Source: Cyanophora paradoxa (taxonomy: Eukaryota > Glaucocystophyceae > Cyanophorales > Cyanophoraceae). Taken from it: DNA of 64,000 nt. A program made the translations under genes and the position numbers. Shown in pieces: positions 20,301-30,320 of this stretch. Under the pieces are notes generated by a model. That model was not told where the DNA came from and searched no databases. It was given only the letters and a program-made list of their open reading frames with translations. Position 1 is the first letter of the stretch, and each line of letters opens with the position of its first letter. The stretch is from positions 62,001-126,000 of the forward strand of contig QPMI01000230.1 of NCBI GenBank assembly GCA_004431415.1, read 5' to 3'.

Positions 20301-20575
20301 CCACCACAGGTACCCGTACCCCCCTCCACGCATCGAACCCGCTGACCCGGGGTACGCAGCTCGGGGCGGCTGACGAGCGTGGACCGGCACCCGGCGGGCA
20401 ACGTGACGGGGCTCACCCTCCTGGACTTCCTCGCCCTACCCCCGCGCGCGAAGGTGCGGTACCCCCGCTACTGTTCTTCCTCCGCGATTCTGCCGCCGAA
20501 CCGCCGCGCCAGATCGCGATCACGTACGCTGGCGAGGAGGGCGCGGAGGGCTTCATTGGGCTGCGGAAGCTGTAG
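17380..20575 (+). CDS. coiled-coil repeat protein with C1q/TNF-like C-terminal domain
   Basis: The ATG at 17380 gives MSSLVVEDLVSGLSEWRNIQ. About twenty short exons follow. Most encode helical repeats of the type L-x2-x-L-x-x-KA-(D/S)-K-x-E-(V/L): KASRSELNSALRNK, LDTKAETSAVRELVDKKF, LEGKADQDYLAAHFASKAEV, LDTKASKSELNGAISSF, GLARKADKDE, ANLDELHAALEGKADTKDL. The last 160 residues form a separate domain: MAMYGRWIWKSGKTK, WEKDRVNIQ, LAAPGLYEVTFGFYARKKP, TVQLLVNGDP, LTSVDRHPAGNVTGLTLLDF, ending FIGLRKL and TAG 20573-20575. The alternating strand pattern and the APGLYEVTF motif resemble C1q/TNF jelly rolls. No signal peptide is seen, so it is probably cytosolic or part of a flagellar or cytoskeletal structure (inference). 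At least seven of its introns have GC donors. Confidence 0.7.
17762..17822 (+). other. GC-AG intron
   Basis: This 61 nt intron reads AAG|GCGCGC...GCGCAG|GCAAAC and joins SALRNK to ANIPDVNRS in phase 0. Confidence 0.8.
17976..18035 (+). other. GC-AG intron with duplicated AGGCG at both ends
   Basis: This 60 nt intron reads AAG|GCGCGCC...GGCAG|GCGGAG and joins DRASK to AEFDNFAAL in phase 0. AGGCG is present at both junctions. Confidence 0.75.
19256..19312 (+). other. GC-AG intron with duplicated AGGCG at both ends
   Basis: This 57 nt intron reads AAG|GCGCGCC...CCCAG|GCGGAC, carries one internal GTACCCCC and a CTGAC branch word, and joins ATSSK to ADKNEVAAL. Confidence 0.8.
19382..19437 (+). 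other. GC-AG intron holding three GTACCCC copies
   Basis: This 56 nt intron reads AAG|GCGGGC...CTCAG|GCGAAC. GTACCCC occurs three times within it, the last just before the acceptor. It joins IVERK to ANLDELHAAL. Confidence 0.8.
19794..19856 (+). other. GC-AG intron with duplicated CAGGCG
   Basis: This 63 nt intron reads CAG|GCGAGC...ACAG|GCGCTC and joins LGDVSQ to ALAHMAMYG in phase 0. Confidence 0.75.
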
Positions 20576-21034
20576 AGCTAGCCGCGGCTGCGCTCTCTGT
20601 AATTTCAGTTTGGCCATGGCGTGCTGTGCACGCGAGCCCTGTTCAGCGCGCGGCCTGCAAACCACGAACTGATCATAGTTTTGCAATTTGCCGATTTGCC
20701 GACGGCGCAATTGCCCCGTACCCCTGCGATAGTAGACACATACCCTGGAATCCCCGGTCACCTGACGTATACGTACGTCAGCTGCACTGCCTGACGATGA
20801 GCTTCGGATCGGAGGCAGACGCGTTGTCAGCTGCAGCCGCTGAGTATTCCCCGATCGGTCACCTGACGATGGCTGTCGAGGTCTAATGTGAACGCGACTA
20901 GTCGGTCAGTCTACGTACCGCAAGAGGCGAGCAAGCAAGGACTTGGAAGCAAGCACCCCGAGGACTTGGAAGCAAGCATCTGAAGCTGAGACGGCGAGCA
21001 CAGTTTGAGCACGAGTGACGCCGGGCGCCCCGCA
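20576..21034. other. spacer with short direct repeats
   Basis: No gene is seen. GGTCACCTGACG occurs at about 20757 and 20859, and CCTGACGATG also appears twice. Close to the next gene an 18 bp word is repeated (separate entry). Confidence 0.55.
20938..20978. repeat. two 18-bp direct repeats, period 23 bp
   Basis: AGGACTTGGAAGCAAGCA stands at 20938-20955 and again at 20961-20978, about 60-100 bp upstream of the next gene's ATG. Confidence 0.9.
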
Positions 21035-24000
21035 ATGGGGCGCCCGCGGCGCTCCAGCCGCGGGCGTCGCCGAGGGATCCAGAGCGAGAAGCCGGAGGAT
21101 GCGGAAGGGGGCGAGCCAGCGTGCGCGAGCATCGAGGATTTGCCGGGTTCGTACACGTCGGCCGCGGCGCGGTTAATGTTGTGGGTCGAGTTCCTTCGCC
21201 GCACAAATTGCTGACGACCCCTCTTTCTGTCTCTCGCGCGCGCAGACGCCGTGCTCGTGAGCGTCTTCTCCCTCCTTGTGCCCGACGCCGGGCTCCAGCG
21301 GGTCGTCTCAACCCTCGCGCTCGTCTCGTACCGCTTCCGCGACCTCGCCTGGTCCCTTCCCCTCGCTGACGGGGCCCTCACGGTGCCTGCACCCGCCCTC
21401 CCTCGAGCTCCCGCCCCGAACTTACGGCCGCCGGCAGCGGGAGCACTCGCTGCACGTGCACTTCATCATGGAGGCCCTTTTTATGGCCTGCCGAAGCGGG
21501 GGCCTGCGGCGCCTTGACCTGGCGCGCCTGCCGCTGCCGGACGGCGTGGACGCCTTCGAGCTGCTCGTTGACTTCGGGCTGCTGCACATGCGCGCCGCTG
21601 CCAGCCTCACGCACCTCACCGCCGCCTTCCGCTCGCGCTTCCCCGGACCGCGGGCCCCCTCCGCCGCCCTCCGCTGCCTCCCGCCCCTGCCCCGCCTCGA
21701 GCACCTCGACCTCAGCGGCTCCGTCGTCTATGCCGATGCCCTCCGCGGCCTCCTCGCCTCCTGCGCCCCCTCCCTCCGCGCCGTCTACCTCTCGTGCGCG
21801 CCGTACCCCGCCCCGGCCCCGGTACCCCCTCCTGACCGGACCGGCCCTGCAGCGCGGTGCTGGTGGCCCACAAGGGCCCCGCGCCCGTCGTCGAGGGGGC
21901 CCCGCACCCCGCCTCCGTCCTCTTCCCCCTCCAGGGCCTTCGGTGCGCGCGCCCCTCCCCTCCGCCCGCGCGCGCCTGCGGCTGACGCGGGGCCAGGCTG
22001 CCGGCGCTGGAGGCGCTGGACCTCTCCGACTGCGTGCTCGACCCGGCGGACGTCTGCGACTTCGTGGCCGGCCTGCCCCGCCTCGCCCGCCTCTTCCTCG
22101 CCCGGCCCCGCGCCGCCCCCGCCCCGGAGCAGTGGCCCTGCGGCTGGGCCGAGTTCCGGACCCTGCCCGCGTGGGGGCCGGCGGCGCGGGAGGGCCTCGC
22201 GGCCGCCCTCGCCCGCCCCGGCCTCGCCGTCGTCGTCCGCGACCCCTTCCGCGAGCTCGCCGCCGCCTGCGGCGAGACGGACCCCGCCCGGCAGCGCCTG
22301 CGCGCCCGCGAGGCGGCCGCCGCCTTCCGCGCGCCGCTCGCCGCCGGCCTCGACGCCTTCGACGCCCGCGGCTTCACCCCTTTCTCCGTGCGCCGCCCGC
22401 GCCCCGGCGCCCCGGCGCTCCCCTTTGCCATGCTCACGCGCGCCGCGACCCAGTGGCCGTGCAGGCGGGGGCTTTCGTCGCGGCCCGCGAGCTCCTCGCC
22501 GCCGGCGCCTCTCCGAGCACCGCCCCGCTGGGGCCCGAAGCCCGGCCCCTCCCCGTCCCCTGGTCCGCCCCGTACCCCTGCGAGGCCTTCGACCCCCGCC
22601 GGCCGTGCGGCCGCTGTCCCGCCCGGCCGGCGGCGGGGGCGCTGCACCGGCTGCTGCGGGAGAAGGAGCACAGCGGGCTGGTGCCCGCCGTGCTCGCCCT
22701 GGTCGCCCTCGGGGCGGACCTCTTCGAGACGGACGAGCGCGGCTGCACGCCCTTCGAGGCGCTCGTGGCGGGCGACTGGGTCGGGCGCGACTGGCTCGCC
22801 GCCCTCCGCGCCATCGCGCCCCTCCAGGGCTTCGCCCGGCGCGAGCGGCGCGCCCTCCCCGCCGTCCTCGCTGAGGCCGAGACCGACGAGCACGTCGAGA
22901 CGGTGGCCGCCCTCGTTGCCGCCGGCGCCGACCCCGCGGCTTGGGGAGTGAACGGTGCCCCCGCGCGCACCCACGCCCCGATGCAAGCCCGCCCGCCGTG
23001 ACCGCTCGCCCCGCGCGCGCGCAGGCGTGCCACCCGTGCACCGCGCGGCGGCCTCGGGCCGCACCCGCGTCCTCCGCCTCCTCCTTCGTGCGTCCCGACC
23101 CCTCGAGCGCGGGAGGCGCCGCGGGGTCGGTCCCGACGCCGGCGCGCAGGCGCTGAGGGCGCCGTGAACGCGCGGACGGCGGGCTGGAATCCGCCGACGG
23201 CGCTGCAGGCCGCCGTGGCTGCGGGGGAAGTGGAGGCGGCGCGGCTCCTCCTGGAGGCGGGGGCGGAACCCGGCCGCGGCGACCCGCCCCCGCTGCACCA
23301 GGCGGCGGCGCTGGGTCCCGAGCGGCCCGGCGCGCCCGACCTCGTCCGCCTCCTCGTCGAGGCCGGCGCCGTTCCCGACGCGCGCGACGCCGCCGGGCGC
23401 ACGGCGCTGCACGTCGCCGTCGAGGCCGGCGCCGCCGCCGCGGTCGCCGCCCTCCTCGCCCGCGGCGCCGACCCCAACGCGCCCCTCGACGGGCCCGAGG
23501 GCGGCCCATCCCCGCTCCAGCTCGCCGCCGCCGCCGGCCGCCCCGACATCCTCGACGTCCTCCTGCACCCGCCGCCCCTCCGCTTCCGCCCCTCCCGCCG
23601 CCTCGCCACGCCCCCGGAGTCCGAGCCGGAGGCCCATCGCGAGCCCGTCCTCGAGCTCGCCACGCGTAAGCCCCCGGGGCCCAAGCCGGAGGGCGCGTGG
23701 TGCGAGGTGCGGCCGCGGAGGAGGCGCCCGTACGCGTGACCACGGGGGGCCAGGGCCCCGTGGCGGTGGAGGTGGAGGTGCGGGACGGGCGGGGGGCCAC
23801 GCCCCTCGCGGAGGCCCTCCCCGCCCCCAACCTCCCCCCCCCTCCCTCCTCGCAGCCGACCCCGCCGCCGCGGCCTTCACCCGCTCGCCCTCGCCCCCCT
23901 CCCCCTCCGCGCTGGAGGCTGGGGGCGGCCATGGCCAGCCGCGCCTGGAGACCCCCGCCCTCCGCGCTCCCCTCGCCGCCCTCGCCGCCGCCTAGGCCTT

Positions 24001-24059
24001 CCCTTCCAAGTTTGGGTCCCAGATCCTTGAGACACTCCGGGGGCCGCGCTCTCAAATAA
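21035..24059 (+). CDS. F-box / LRR / ankyrin-repeat protein
   Basis: The ATG at 21035 opens exon 1, ending ACASIEDLP. An intron (GTTCGT...GCGCAG, phase 1) splits the F-box exactly after LP and rejoins as DAVLVSVFSLLVPDAG, LVSYRFRDLAWSLPL. Leucine-rich repeats follow (GGLRRLDLARLPLP, LPRLEHLDLSGSVVYADAL, PALEALDLSDCVLDPADV, LPRLARLFLARP). Ankyrin repeats come next: ARELLAAGASPSTAPLG, VLALVALGADLFETDERG, ETVAALVAAGADPAAW, TALQAAVAAGEVEAARLLLE, RTALHVAVEAGAAAAVAALL. It should be an SCF adaptor whose target is bound by LRR and ankyrin parts. A last short intron (donor GTGCGG near 23708) avoids the stop at 23737-23739 and gives GPVAVEVEVRDGRGATPLAE, ending at TAA 24057-24059. An AATAAA overlaps that stop. 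The gene is tail to tail with a paralogue. Confidence 0.8.
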
Positions 24060-24551
24060 AGGTCGATCCGAGCTTCGATATATAACGTACGCGTTGCTTC
24101 CGAGTTCGTTTCTTGATCAGTTTCTCCATATTTGCAATACTCTTTCTCCAGATTCCAATATTAATGTTCTTGGCCTGCGATTTTTTCGATTTTCAATATT
24201 CAATTAACACGCACTGTGAGTCTGTGACTACGTATACATATGTATAGCGGCTGTACTAGTGTCAGGAATGACCAATCGCGACCAATCATTGAATTGATCA
24301 TGATTACTAAGTTAGGAGATATATCGATGAAACACTGAAACACCATGATGAAACACTGAAAGGCCCTGAGGATCCGGAACAGCAGCTTATAGCTAGCTAT
24401 AGGATCCGATCATCATGGCATTGGAGAAGCTTTGAAAGGAAACTGTTTTGGAACGAACTTTAAAGCCACCCTATCCATGCCGGCAACGGAGAACAGCTTC
24501 ATGACCGGGCAACCGAACGCCTGGATTGGGGTGCGGCCCGCGCGGGCCCCC
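24060..24551. other. AT-rich spacer between convergent paralogues
   Basis: The block at 24060-24420 is clearly AT-richer than the genes, as expected for the 3' flanks of two convergent genes. It contains TCAATATTCAATTAA, CATGATGAAACACTGAAA repeated as a partial tandem near 24330-24362, and AGCTTATAGCTAGCTATAGG. No gene is seen. Confidence 0.6.
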
Positions 24552-27497
24552 CTAGGCGGTGCGGGGGCGCTTGGCCGGCGGGGCGCCCGCGTCGGCCTCC
24601 GGCTCCTCGTCGCCGCCGATCCCGAGGGCCGCCCCCACCGCGAGGAACTCCCGCTCCGCCCCCTCCAGCGCCTCCACGCCCTCCCCGCTCTGCGCGCGAC
24701 CGGGGTACATCGGAAAAGACGCAAGTTTGGGGGGGGGAAGGGGAGCGGGGGGGGGGGGGGGGGGGGGGGCGGACCAGGCGCGCGGGCTCGGCGCCGGCGT
24801 CGAGGAGGGCGCGGGCGGCCCGGGGCAGGGCCCCCCGCGCCGCGAAATGCAGGAGGAGGTCCGTACCCCCCGGGCCCCAGACGGGCTCCTCCAGGAAGGC
24901 GCGGCGTACCCCCAGAGCCTCCAGGCGGTCCCCATCGAGCCCCAGGAGCTCTGCGCGCGCGCGACGTCACGATTTGGCATCGGCCGCGGGGCGGGGACGG
25001 TCGAGGTCTCGGGGGAGGGGCACGCGCCGACGGCGTGGGCGGCGATGAGCGAGCGGCCGAAGCGCTCGCTCGCGTGCAGCTCCCGCTCGTCACCGGCGCC
25101 AATCGCGAGCAGCCGCTGCAGCGGGGTGCGCCCCGCGCCGTCCCTCACGGCGAGCAGGTCGAGGCCGGCGCGGGCGGCGGCGGCCAGCAGCGCCCGCGCC
25201 GCCTCCGCGTGCCCCAGCGCGCAGGCGACGTGCAGCGCCGTGGCCCCCTCCGCGTCCTGCCCGCCCCCGCGTGAGCGGCGCAGGGCGAGGGGCGCAGGGC
25301 GGGGGGGCGGGCCTGAAGAAGGGGGTCGGCGCCGGCGGCGAGGAGGACGGCGACGAGGGCCGGGGAGTGCGCGGCGGCGAGGTGCAGCGCCGCCGCCGGC
25401 TCCCCGAGCGCAGCCGCTCGTCCACGAGGCGCCCCAGGCCCCACTCCCTGATCAGCTGCCCCCGCTCGGTTAGACGGGGCGGGGCGGGGCGGGGGGCGGG
25501 GCGGGGGGCGCGCCTGGCGGACGCTGGCGGCGGTGTAGTACGCAGCGGCGGAGCGTGCGGCTAGCACGTGGAGCGCCGTCGCCCCGTCCGCCACCAGCGG
25601 GTCCGCCGCCGCCGCCACCGCCGCCCCGTCCCGGAAGTAGGGCGGCGCCTGCGCGGGCGGCGTCGGCGAGAGAACCCGCGAGCGAGCGGGGCGCGGGGAG
25701 GGGGCTCGCCCAGGGCCCAGGGGGCGGGGCGGCGTCGGGGCCCTCAGGAGGGAGTCGCCGAGCCCCGAGACGAGGCGGCGGGCGGCGGCGAGCCCGCGGG
25801 GCCCCGGCCCGGCGGAGAGGGCTGCGCGGGGGCGGCGCGTCACGGGCCTCGGGGGCGGCAGAAGGGGAGGGGCGACCTCGGAAGAAGGCGGGGCGGCGAG
25901 GCGGGCGAGGTCGAAGCGTTCGGCCTCGGGGCGGGGGCGCGCGGTCCCGTCGAAGTGCTCGCGGAGCTCCCGCAGCGACGCCGCGCTCAGCTCCTCCAGC
26001 GCCTCCTGCTGCAGCCGCGCTCGGCCGCGGCCGAGGGCGGCGGGCGGGGCGGGGCGGGGCGGGGGCGGACGGGGTCGGTGAGGAGGACGAGGCGGGCGGG
26101 GCGGCGGGCGGGCCGCGCCACGAAGAACTCGAGGTCCATGCGGAAGCCCTCCTCCACCTGCGCGCCCCGCCCCCGAGGGTCTAAGTCTCCGTCCCATCCC
26201 CAGCCCCAAGGCGCGGGGGCGGACGGCGTAGAGCTCGCGGAGGGCGGGGAGGCGGGCGACGAGGGCGGCGAGCGCGCGCGCGTCTCCCGTCGCGTTCGTC
26301 CCCGACACGTCCACGCTCTCCAGCCGGGGGAACCTGCGGGGGCGGGGGGACCGGTCGGCAGGGGGGCGGGGAGGGGCGGAGGGCGCGCGCACTCGAGCCC
26401 CTCGAAGGCGCGGAGGAGCCTGCGGGTCTCGTCGCCCTCGAGCCCGAGCTCGGGGCGCTCCGGGAGCACGCGCACGCCCCTGCGCGGCGCTCGGGCACGC
26501 CGGCGCGGGGGCGGGGGCGGGGGCCGGGGGCGGGGCACGGGAGGAAGAGGCGCGCGAGGGTGGCGGCGGAGGCGCGGAGGAGGCGGCGGAGGGCGCGGAA
26601 GGGCGCCGCCAGCCCCGAGAGGTCCACCTGGCGCAGCCGCCGCACCGCCCCGCCCGGCAGCCCCGGCGCCGGCGCCGCCAGGGCGGCCAGCGGCCCCAGC
26701 GCCTCGCCGGGTCGGCCCCCGCGAGGGAGAGGTGCGTGAGGCCCGGGCAGCCGCGCAGGGCGCGCAGCAGGGCCCCGTCCCAGCGCCCCCGCTCGCCCGG
26801 CGGGAGCTGCGCCGGCCTCTCGCTGCCGGCGGCGGGGCCGAAGCGGACGCCGCCGAGGCAGAGCCGCTCGAAGTGGCTCCCGAAGCGCGCGCTCAGCCGC
26901 GCCACGTCCGGCAGCGACATCGCGCCCCCGCCCTGCGCCAGGCGTGAGCGCCGGGAGAGAGTTCGTACGCTCGGCGCATGGCCAAAACGGCTCCCAAGAG
27001 AGTCGGCGCACCGGGCGGCCTCCCAAGAGAGTCGGCTCTCTGAAAAGCGCCGCGTGGCTGTACGTGAGCACCTGGAAGCGGCGCCGAGCGAGGGCGAAGC
27101 TCAGGACGTCCACAATCCCGCCGAGAGACGCCAAGTGCTCGACGATCAGAACGATGAGTTCGTCTGCACGACGCAGATCAGCGCGCGCGCTCGTGCTTTG
27201 CATCGGTCCTAGGCCTGGAGTACTAGTGCGCGACCCGGCACTTGACCACGCACTTGGCAGGTCCATCAGTGACGGGGCTCCGTGCCCAATCATTGCTGCT
27301 TTGCTCTCTGCATCGAAGTCCGGAGCGGCAGCACGCCCCAGATCGCTGCAGCCGGCTGATGCGAGCGTTCGCATGCGCATGCGCTTTCCAGATGCGCATT
27401 CCAGGAGCGTGATGGCGGCGTCTTGGCTCGCAGTACGGGTCATCGGCCTCTCCAACGCTCGATCAATGTCGTCTGCGCTCGAGGCTGCCTGCGACAT
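24552..27497 (-). CDS. F-box / LRR / ankyrin-repeat protein (paralogue)
   Basis: The ATG at 27497 gives MSQAASSADDIDRALERPMT. The first exon ends at SLMDLP, where a phase-1 intron (GTGCGT...GTGCAG) splits the F-box. It rejoins as NELIVLIVEHLASLGGIVDV and LARRRFQVLTYSHAALF. Leucine-rich segments follow (LPDVARLSARFGSHFERLCL, LLRALRGCPGLTHLSLAG, FPRLESVDVSGTNATGDA, LVARLPALRELYAVR), then ankyrin repeats (ATALHVLAARSAAAYYTAA, ALHLAAAHSPALVAVLLAAG, GRTPLQRLLAIGAGDE). The end is EADAGAPPAKRPRTA, stop 24552-24554, a possible basic nuclear signal. Domain order and the LP intron match the neighbour at 21035-24059, so they are probably an inverted duplication. An intron near the 3' end holds a 23-base G run. 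The role as an SCF adaptor is inferred from domains. Confidence 0.78.
24747..24769. repeat. homopolymer run of 23 G
   Basis: An uninterrupted G tract on the plus strand (C tract in the gene's own strand) lies in the last intron of the F-box/LRR/ankyrin gene, as a polypyrimidine stretch after a likely donor. Confidence 0.9.
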
Positions 27498-28028
27498 GGC
27501 GCGGCGCTGCAGCTGACTCCCCGCTGCCCGCTGGATCCGGAGCTGACAACCTGCGTCAACAGGCTGCAGTCGAGTGCTATTATTCACTGCTATCTGAAGT
27601 GATCTGCAGCAGCAGAGTGATCTGCAGGCTGCAGCAGCTACAGCTATAGGAGTTCGAGGAGTGGAGACGGGTACGCAGCGGAGACGGGTACGTACGCAGT
27701 TGATCGATGAATTGGCTCAAGTGATCATGATCATGATCATGATCATGAAGCGCGCCATTTCGGAATTCTCTCTGGATTATGGCGATTTAACCCCCTCGCC
27801 CGGCGGCCGCGCCGGCATGCGCATGCGCAGATATATTATATATAATTAACGTTAGTTCCCCGGGCCCGACAGTACTAGTTCTCGACAGTACTAGTATACG
27901 TATGCGCTGCCAGGCTGATCATCGGATCTGGCACTGCCGCAGTGCGGCAATCCAAGATCCTTGCCTCAGCCTGATCTAGATCTCTGCGTGACTCCTTAAA
28001 GTAGCCTTCTTCAAATTGATTAATGTCT
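27498..28028. other. spacer with TGATCA repeats
   Basis: No gene is seen. It contains repeated GCAG/CTGCAG words near 27540-27650, two copies of GAGACGGGTACG near 27663, a (TGATCA)4 run, TATATTATATATAATTAACG near 27830 and repeated CAGTACTAGT words near 27870-27895. Confidence 0.55.
27722..27745. repeat. (TGATCA)4, a 24-bp perfect palindrome
   Basis: Four tandem TGATCA units form a fully self-complementary 24-mer that could fold into a hairpin. Confidence 0.9.
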
Positions 28029-29471
28029 TTACAGGTGTCTTGACTCAGTGATTCTTGAATACGAAATAAGCTTGCCTCGGTTGCATTGCCCTAGCTCGAG
28101 CTCGAGGGTGCCGAGCGGAGCCGGTGCGGCTGCCCGGCGTGCACGAGGCCATGCACATGGGCCTGCCCGTGGGACGCCGTGCGCCCCTGCGCGACGCCAC
28201 CGGTCAGAGTGCGCCCCCATGCGCCCTGCAGCTGGACCTCGAAGGCCGCGGCGGCGGACCTGCGAGCGCGCCTGCGCCTGCGCGCATCTCTCCCACTCGT
28301 CGTCCCGCCGCATCTCCCCCACCGCGTTCTTCAGGTCGAAGCCCTGCGACGATAGGTAGTAGCTGCCCGCCGGAAGGGTCAGGCGGGCAGGGTACGGCGA
28401 GCGGCGGGAAAGGAGGGGTACGCGAACCTCGCCTCCCCCTCCGAGAGGCCCATGGAGCGCTGAAGAGTGCGGACGAGCCTGCCGGGTACCAGCGTGAACG
28501 GGGGGTACGGTGTGAGAGGGGCGCCGGGTGCTCACCTCGCCCGCCGCCGCGCCTCCGCAGCGGCCTCCGCGGCGGCCTCCGCCTCGGCGCTCGGCGGGGG
28601 CACGTCGCTCACCGCTAGCTGCGCGCCGCGAGGGGAGCCCTCTCAGCCCACGGGGGGGCCCGCGGGGCCGGGGCCGGCTGCGGGAGGGGCGCGCCTGGGA
28701 CTGGGCGAACGCGAGGGAGTACCGCTGCGCCGCGTCGTCTGCCGGCGCGCCGGCGTTGGCGGGCGGCGGGCGGCCAGCGCGCGTTACCCCTCTCGCCGAC
28801 GCACCGTAGTGCAGGCGGGGCACGGGCGCCTCGGCCTCCTCGGGGCGGAGGAGGACGGGCATGGCGGCCGGGGGCAGGGGCACGAGGACCGACTCGCGCT
28901 GGCGGAAGGTCCCCTCGCTGAGGATGTTGTTCGCCCGCTTGATGTCCCCCGGCTGCGTCCGCGGGATCGAGGTCGGAAGGGGTACAGGGGCGGGCGCCGA
29001 GCGGGGGTACGGGAGCGCACAGTCACGCGGTAACGGAGGGCGAGGCCCGCGACCGTGTCGCGGCGCTGGACCTGCCGGGGGTACATCGCTCATCTCAACA
29101 ACAGGGGTACAGGCACAAGCGGTGGGGAGCGGGCCTTGTGGACGATGAAGAGCTCCGGAGGGCCGGCGAGCATCTCGGCGAAGGCCCGCTTCCAGGACCC
29201 CCCGCAGGCTGCCGGCATACCCCCCACGTCCGCCACGCCGAAGCGCGCCGCGAGCGCCCGCCTCCAGACGTGGCTGCAGAGCACGTCGGAAGGGAAGGCG
29301 GGGCCGAGGACGGGTGCGGCGCACGGGGCGTCGGCCACGGCGCGGAGAGGGCGGGAGGCGGCGGCGAGGCGGCAGAGGTCCCTGTGCCCCAGCAGCGCCA
29401 CGATGTCGTCCAGCAGGTCCTGCGGGAGGCACCCGAGGCGCCCCAGGCCGTCCCACCCCTCCCCGCCCTCC
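28029..29471 (-). CDS. F-box / LysM protein with UBA-like C-terminus (5' end open)
   Basis: The first recognisable exon starts at an acceptor (29472) and has no ATG. It encodes GWDGLGRLGCLPQDLLDDIV and ALLGHRDLCRLAAASRPLRA, an F-box. WRRALAARFGVADVGG and SWKRAFAEMLAGPPELFIVH follow. The next exons give a LysM domain: RDTVAGLALRYRVT joined to PGDIKRANNILSEGTFRQRE and VLVPL. A UBA-like helix is seen later (SYYLSSQGFDLKNAVGEMRR, DDEWE). Plants have F-box/LysM proteins of this order, so it probably acts as an SCF adaptor; a cytosolic LysM need not bind chitin. The stop is at 28029-28031. Because the F-box exon must be spliced from upstream, the PX exons at 29506-30320 may be the start of the same gene. 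Confidence 0.72.
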   Translation of the reverse strand, partial: GGRGGVGRPGAPRVPPAGPAGRHRGAAGAQGPLPPRRRLPPSPRRGRRPVRRTRPRPRLPFRRALQPRLEAGARGALRRGGRGGYAGSLRGVLEAGLRRDARRPSGALHRPQGPLPTACACTPVVEMSDVPPAGPAPRHGRGPRPPLPRDCALPYPRSAPAPVPLPTSIPRTQPGDIKRANNILSEGTFRQRESVLVPLPPAAMPVLLRPEEAEAPVPRLHYGASARGVTRAGRPPPANAGAPADDAAQRYSLAFAQSQARPSRSRPRPRGPPRGLRGLPSRRAASGERRAPAERRGGGRRGGRCGGAAAGEVSTRRPSHTVPPVHAGTRQARPHSSALHGPLGGGGEVRVPLLSRRSPYPARLTLPAGSYYLSSQGFDLKNAVGEMRRDDEWERCAQAQARSQVRRRGLRGPAAGRMGAHSDRWRRAGAHGVPRAGPCAWPRARRAAAPAPLGTLELELGQCNRGKLISYSRITESRHL

Positions 29472-29505
29472 CTGCCCCGCCCCCGTCAGCGTTCGAACGG
29501 CGGGT

Positions 29506-30320
29506 CTAGGAGAGCTTTTGAAACGCTGGGCGCACTCGCAGTGAGTCCCCGGCGATTCGTCGGAGGGGTTTGCACAGTCGTCGGCAGAGTTCAAGGCTGG
29601 CGCCTGCGCATGCAGAAGGATTAGAGGCGCGGCGCGACGAGAGAAAGAGCGGGGAGCGAACCGAGGCGGGCCGGGCGCGCGCCCTCCGGATCCCCTCGCA
29701 CGCGCCCGCCTCGCCGCCCGCGTCCACGGCGGCGGTACCATCGCGAACGGAAGCAACGCCATCTTCGAGGCGATCGAGCTCGAAGAAGGAACGGAGCCGA
29801 CGGTGGCCGAGGGCGCCAGGACACGAGGCACACAAGCCAGCAAGGAATCCGAGTATCCGCGCCCGCCGCTGCGACGGGCCGGCGAGAAAGAGCTCCTTGA
29901 CGCCCGCACGGAGGCTCGCCTTCAGCGCCGAGCCGAGATCCGCGCGAAGCTGCGCCGGCGCCCCGGCCGATCCGCGTGAGACAGCGGCGACGGGCGCCTC
30001 TCGATACGACGAGCGCTCCTGTGACCAAGCGACCGCTACGTATACCGCATCTAAGCTCCTATTGGGCGCGGCAAGCGCCCCCTTCGGCCGCGCCCCTTCG
30101 GCCGGCGCCGCGCACCGACGCCTCCAAATCGCATAGGTCGGCGAAGGAGCGCAGCACGCTTCGTGGTTTCCCCTCATACAGAAATGAAATGGAAAAGAGT
30201 TCCAGGGCCTGCTGGGCGCTCCGCGTTGGCTGCCGTGCGGCGTTCTGGTCGACGTCGAGCCCCCTGCAGCTGCCGCTCCGCAGGATCACGGGACTCACGC
30301 CAAGAACTCTTAGATGCATT
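29506..30320 (-). CDS. PX-domain protein, or N-terminal part of the F-box/LysM gene
   Basis: The ATG at 30320 reads MHLRVLG. A GTGAGT intron then joins it to ALELFSISFLYEGKPRSVL and RSFADLCDLEAS. A second intron (GTGCGC...CTCAC...GCGCAG) joins LRADLGSALKASLRAGVKE, ARILGFLAGLCASCPGALGH and RRLRSFFELDRLEDG. This matches a PX domain: the basic R-S-F-A-D strand end, a C-terminal helix pair and F-(F/L)-E-L at the end. PX domains bind phosphoinositides such as PI3P on endosomes. The frame continues to TAG at 29506 without further recognisable sequence. That stop lies inside what must be an intron for the downstream F-box exon, so the PX part may be spliced onto it. A separate short PX protein remains possible. 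Confidence 0.65.

Noticed and set aside
20818..20883. Short plus-strand frame MSFGSEADALSAAAAEYSPI
   Set aside because: It has only about 22 codons and lies in a spacer with direct repeats, with no partner exon. It could be a 5' exon but nothing supports it.
21712..23880. Minus-strand open frame of over 700 codons
   Set aside because: It lies opposite the F-box/LRR/ankyrin gene, is Arg/Ala/Gly/Pro-rich with no motif, and GC-rich DNA rarely makes stops in this frame. The plus strand has clear ankyrin repeats.
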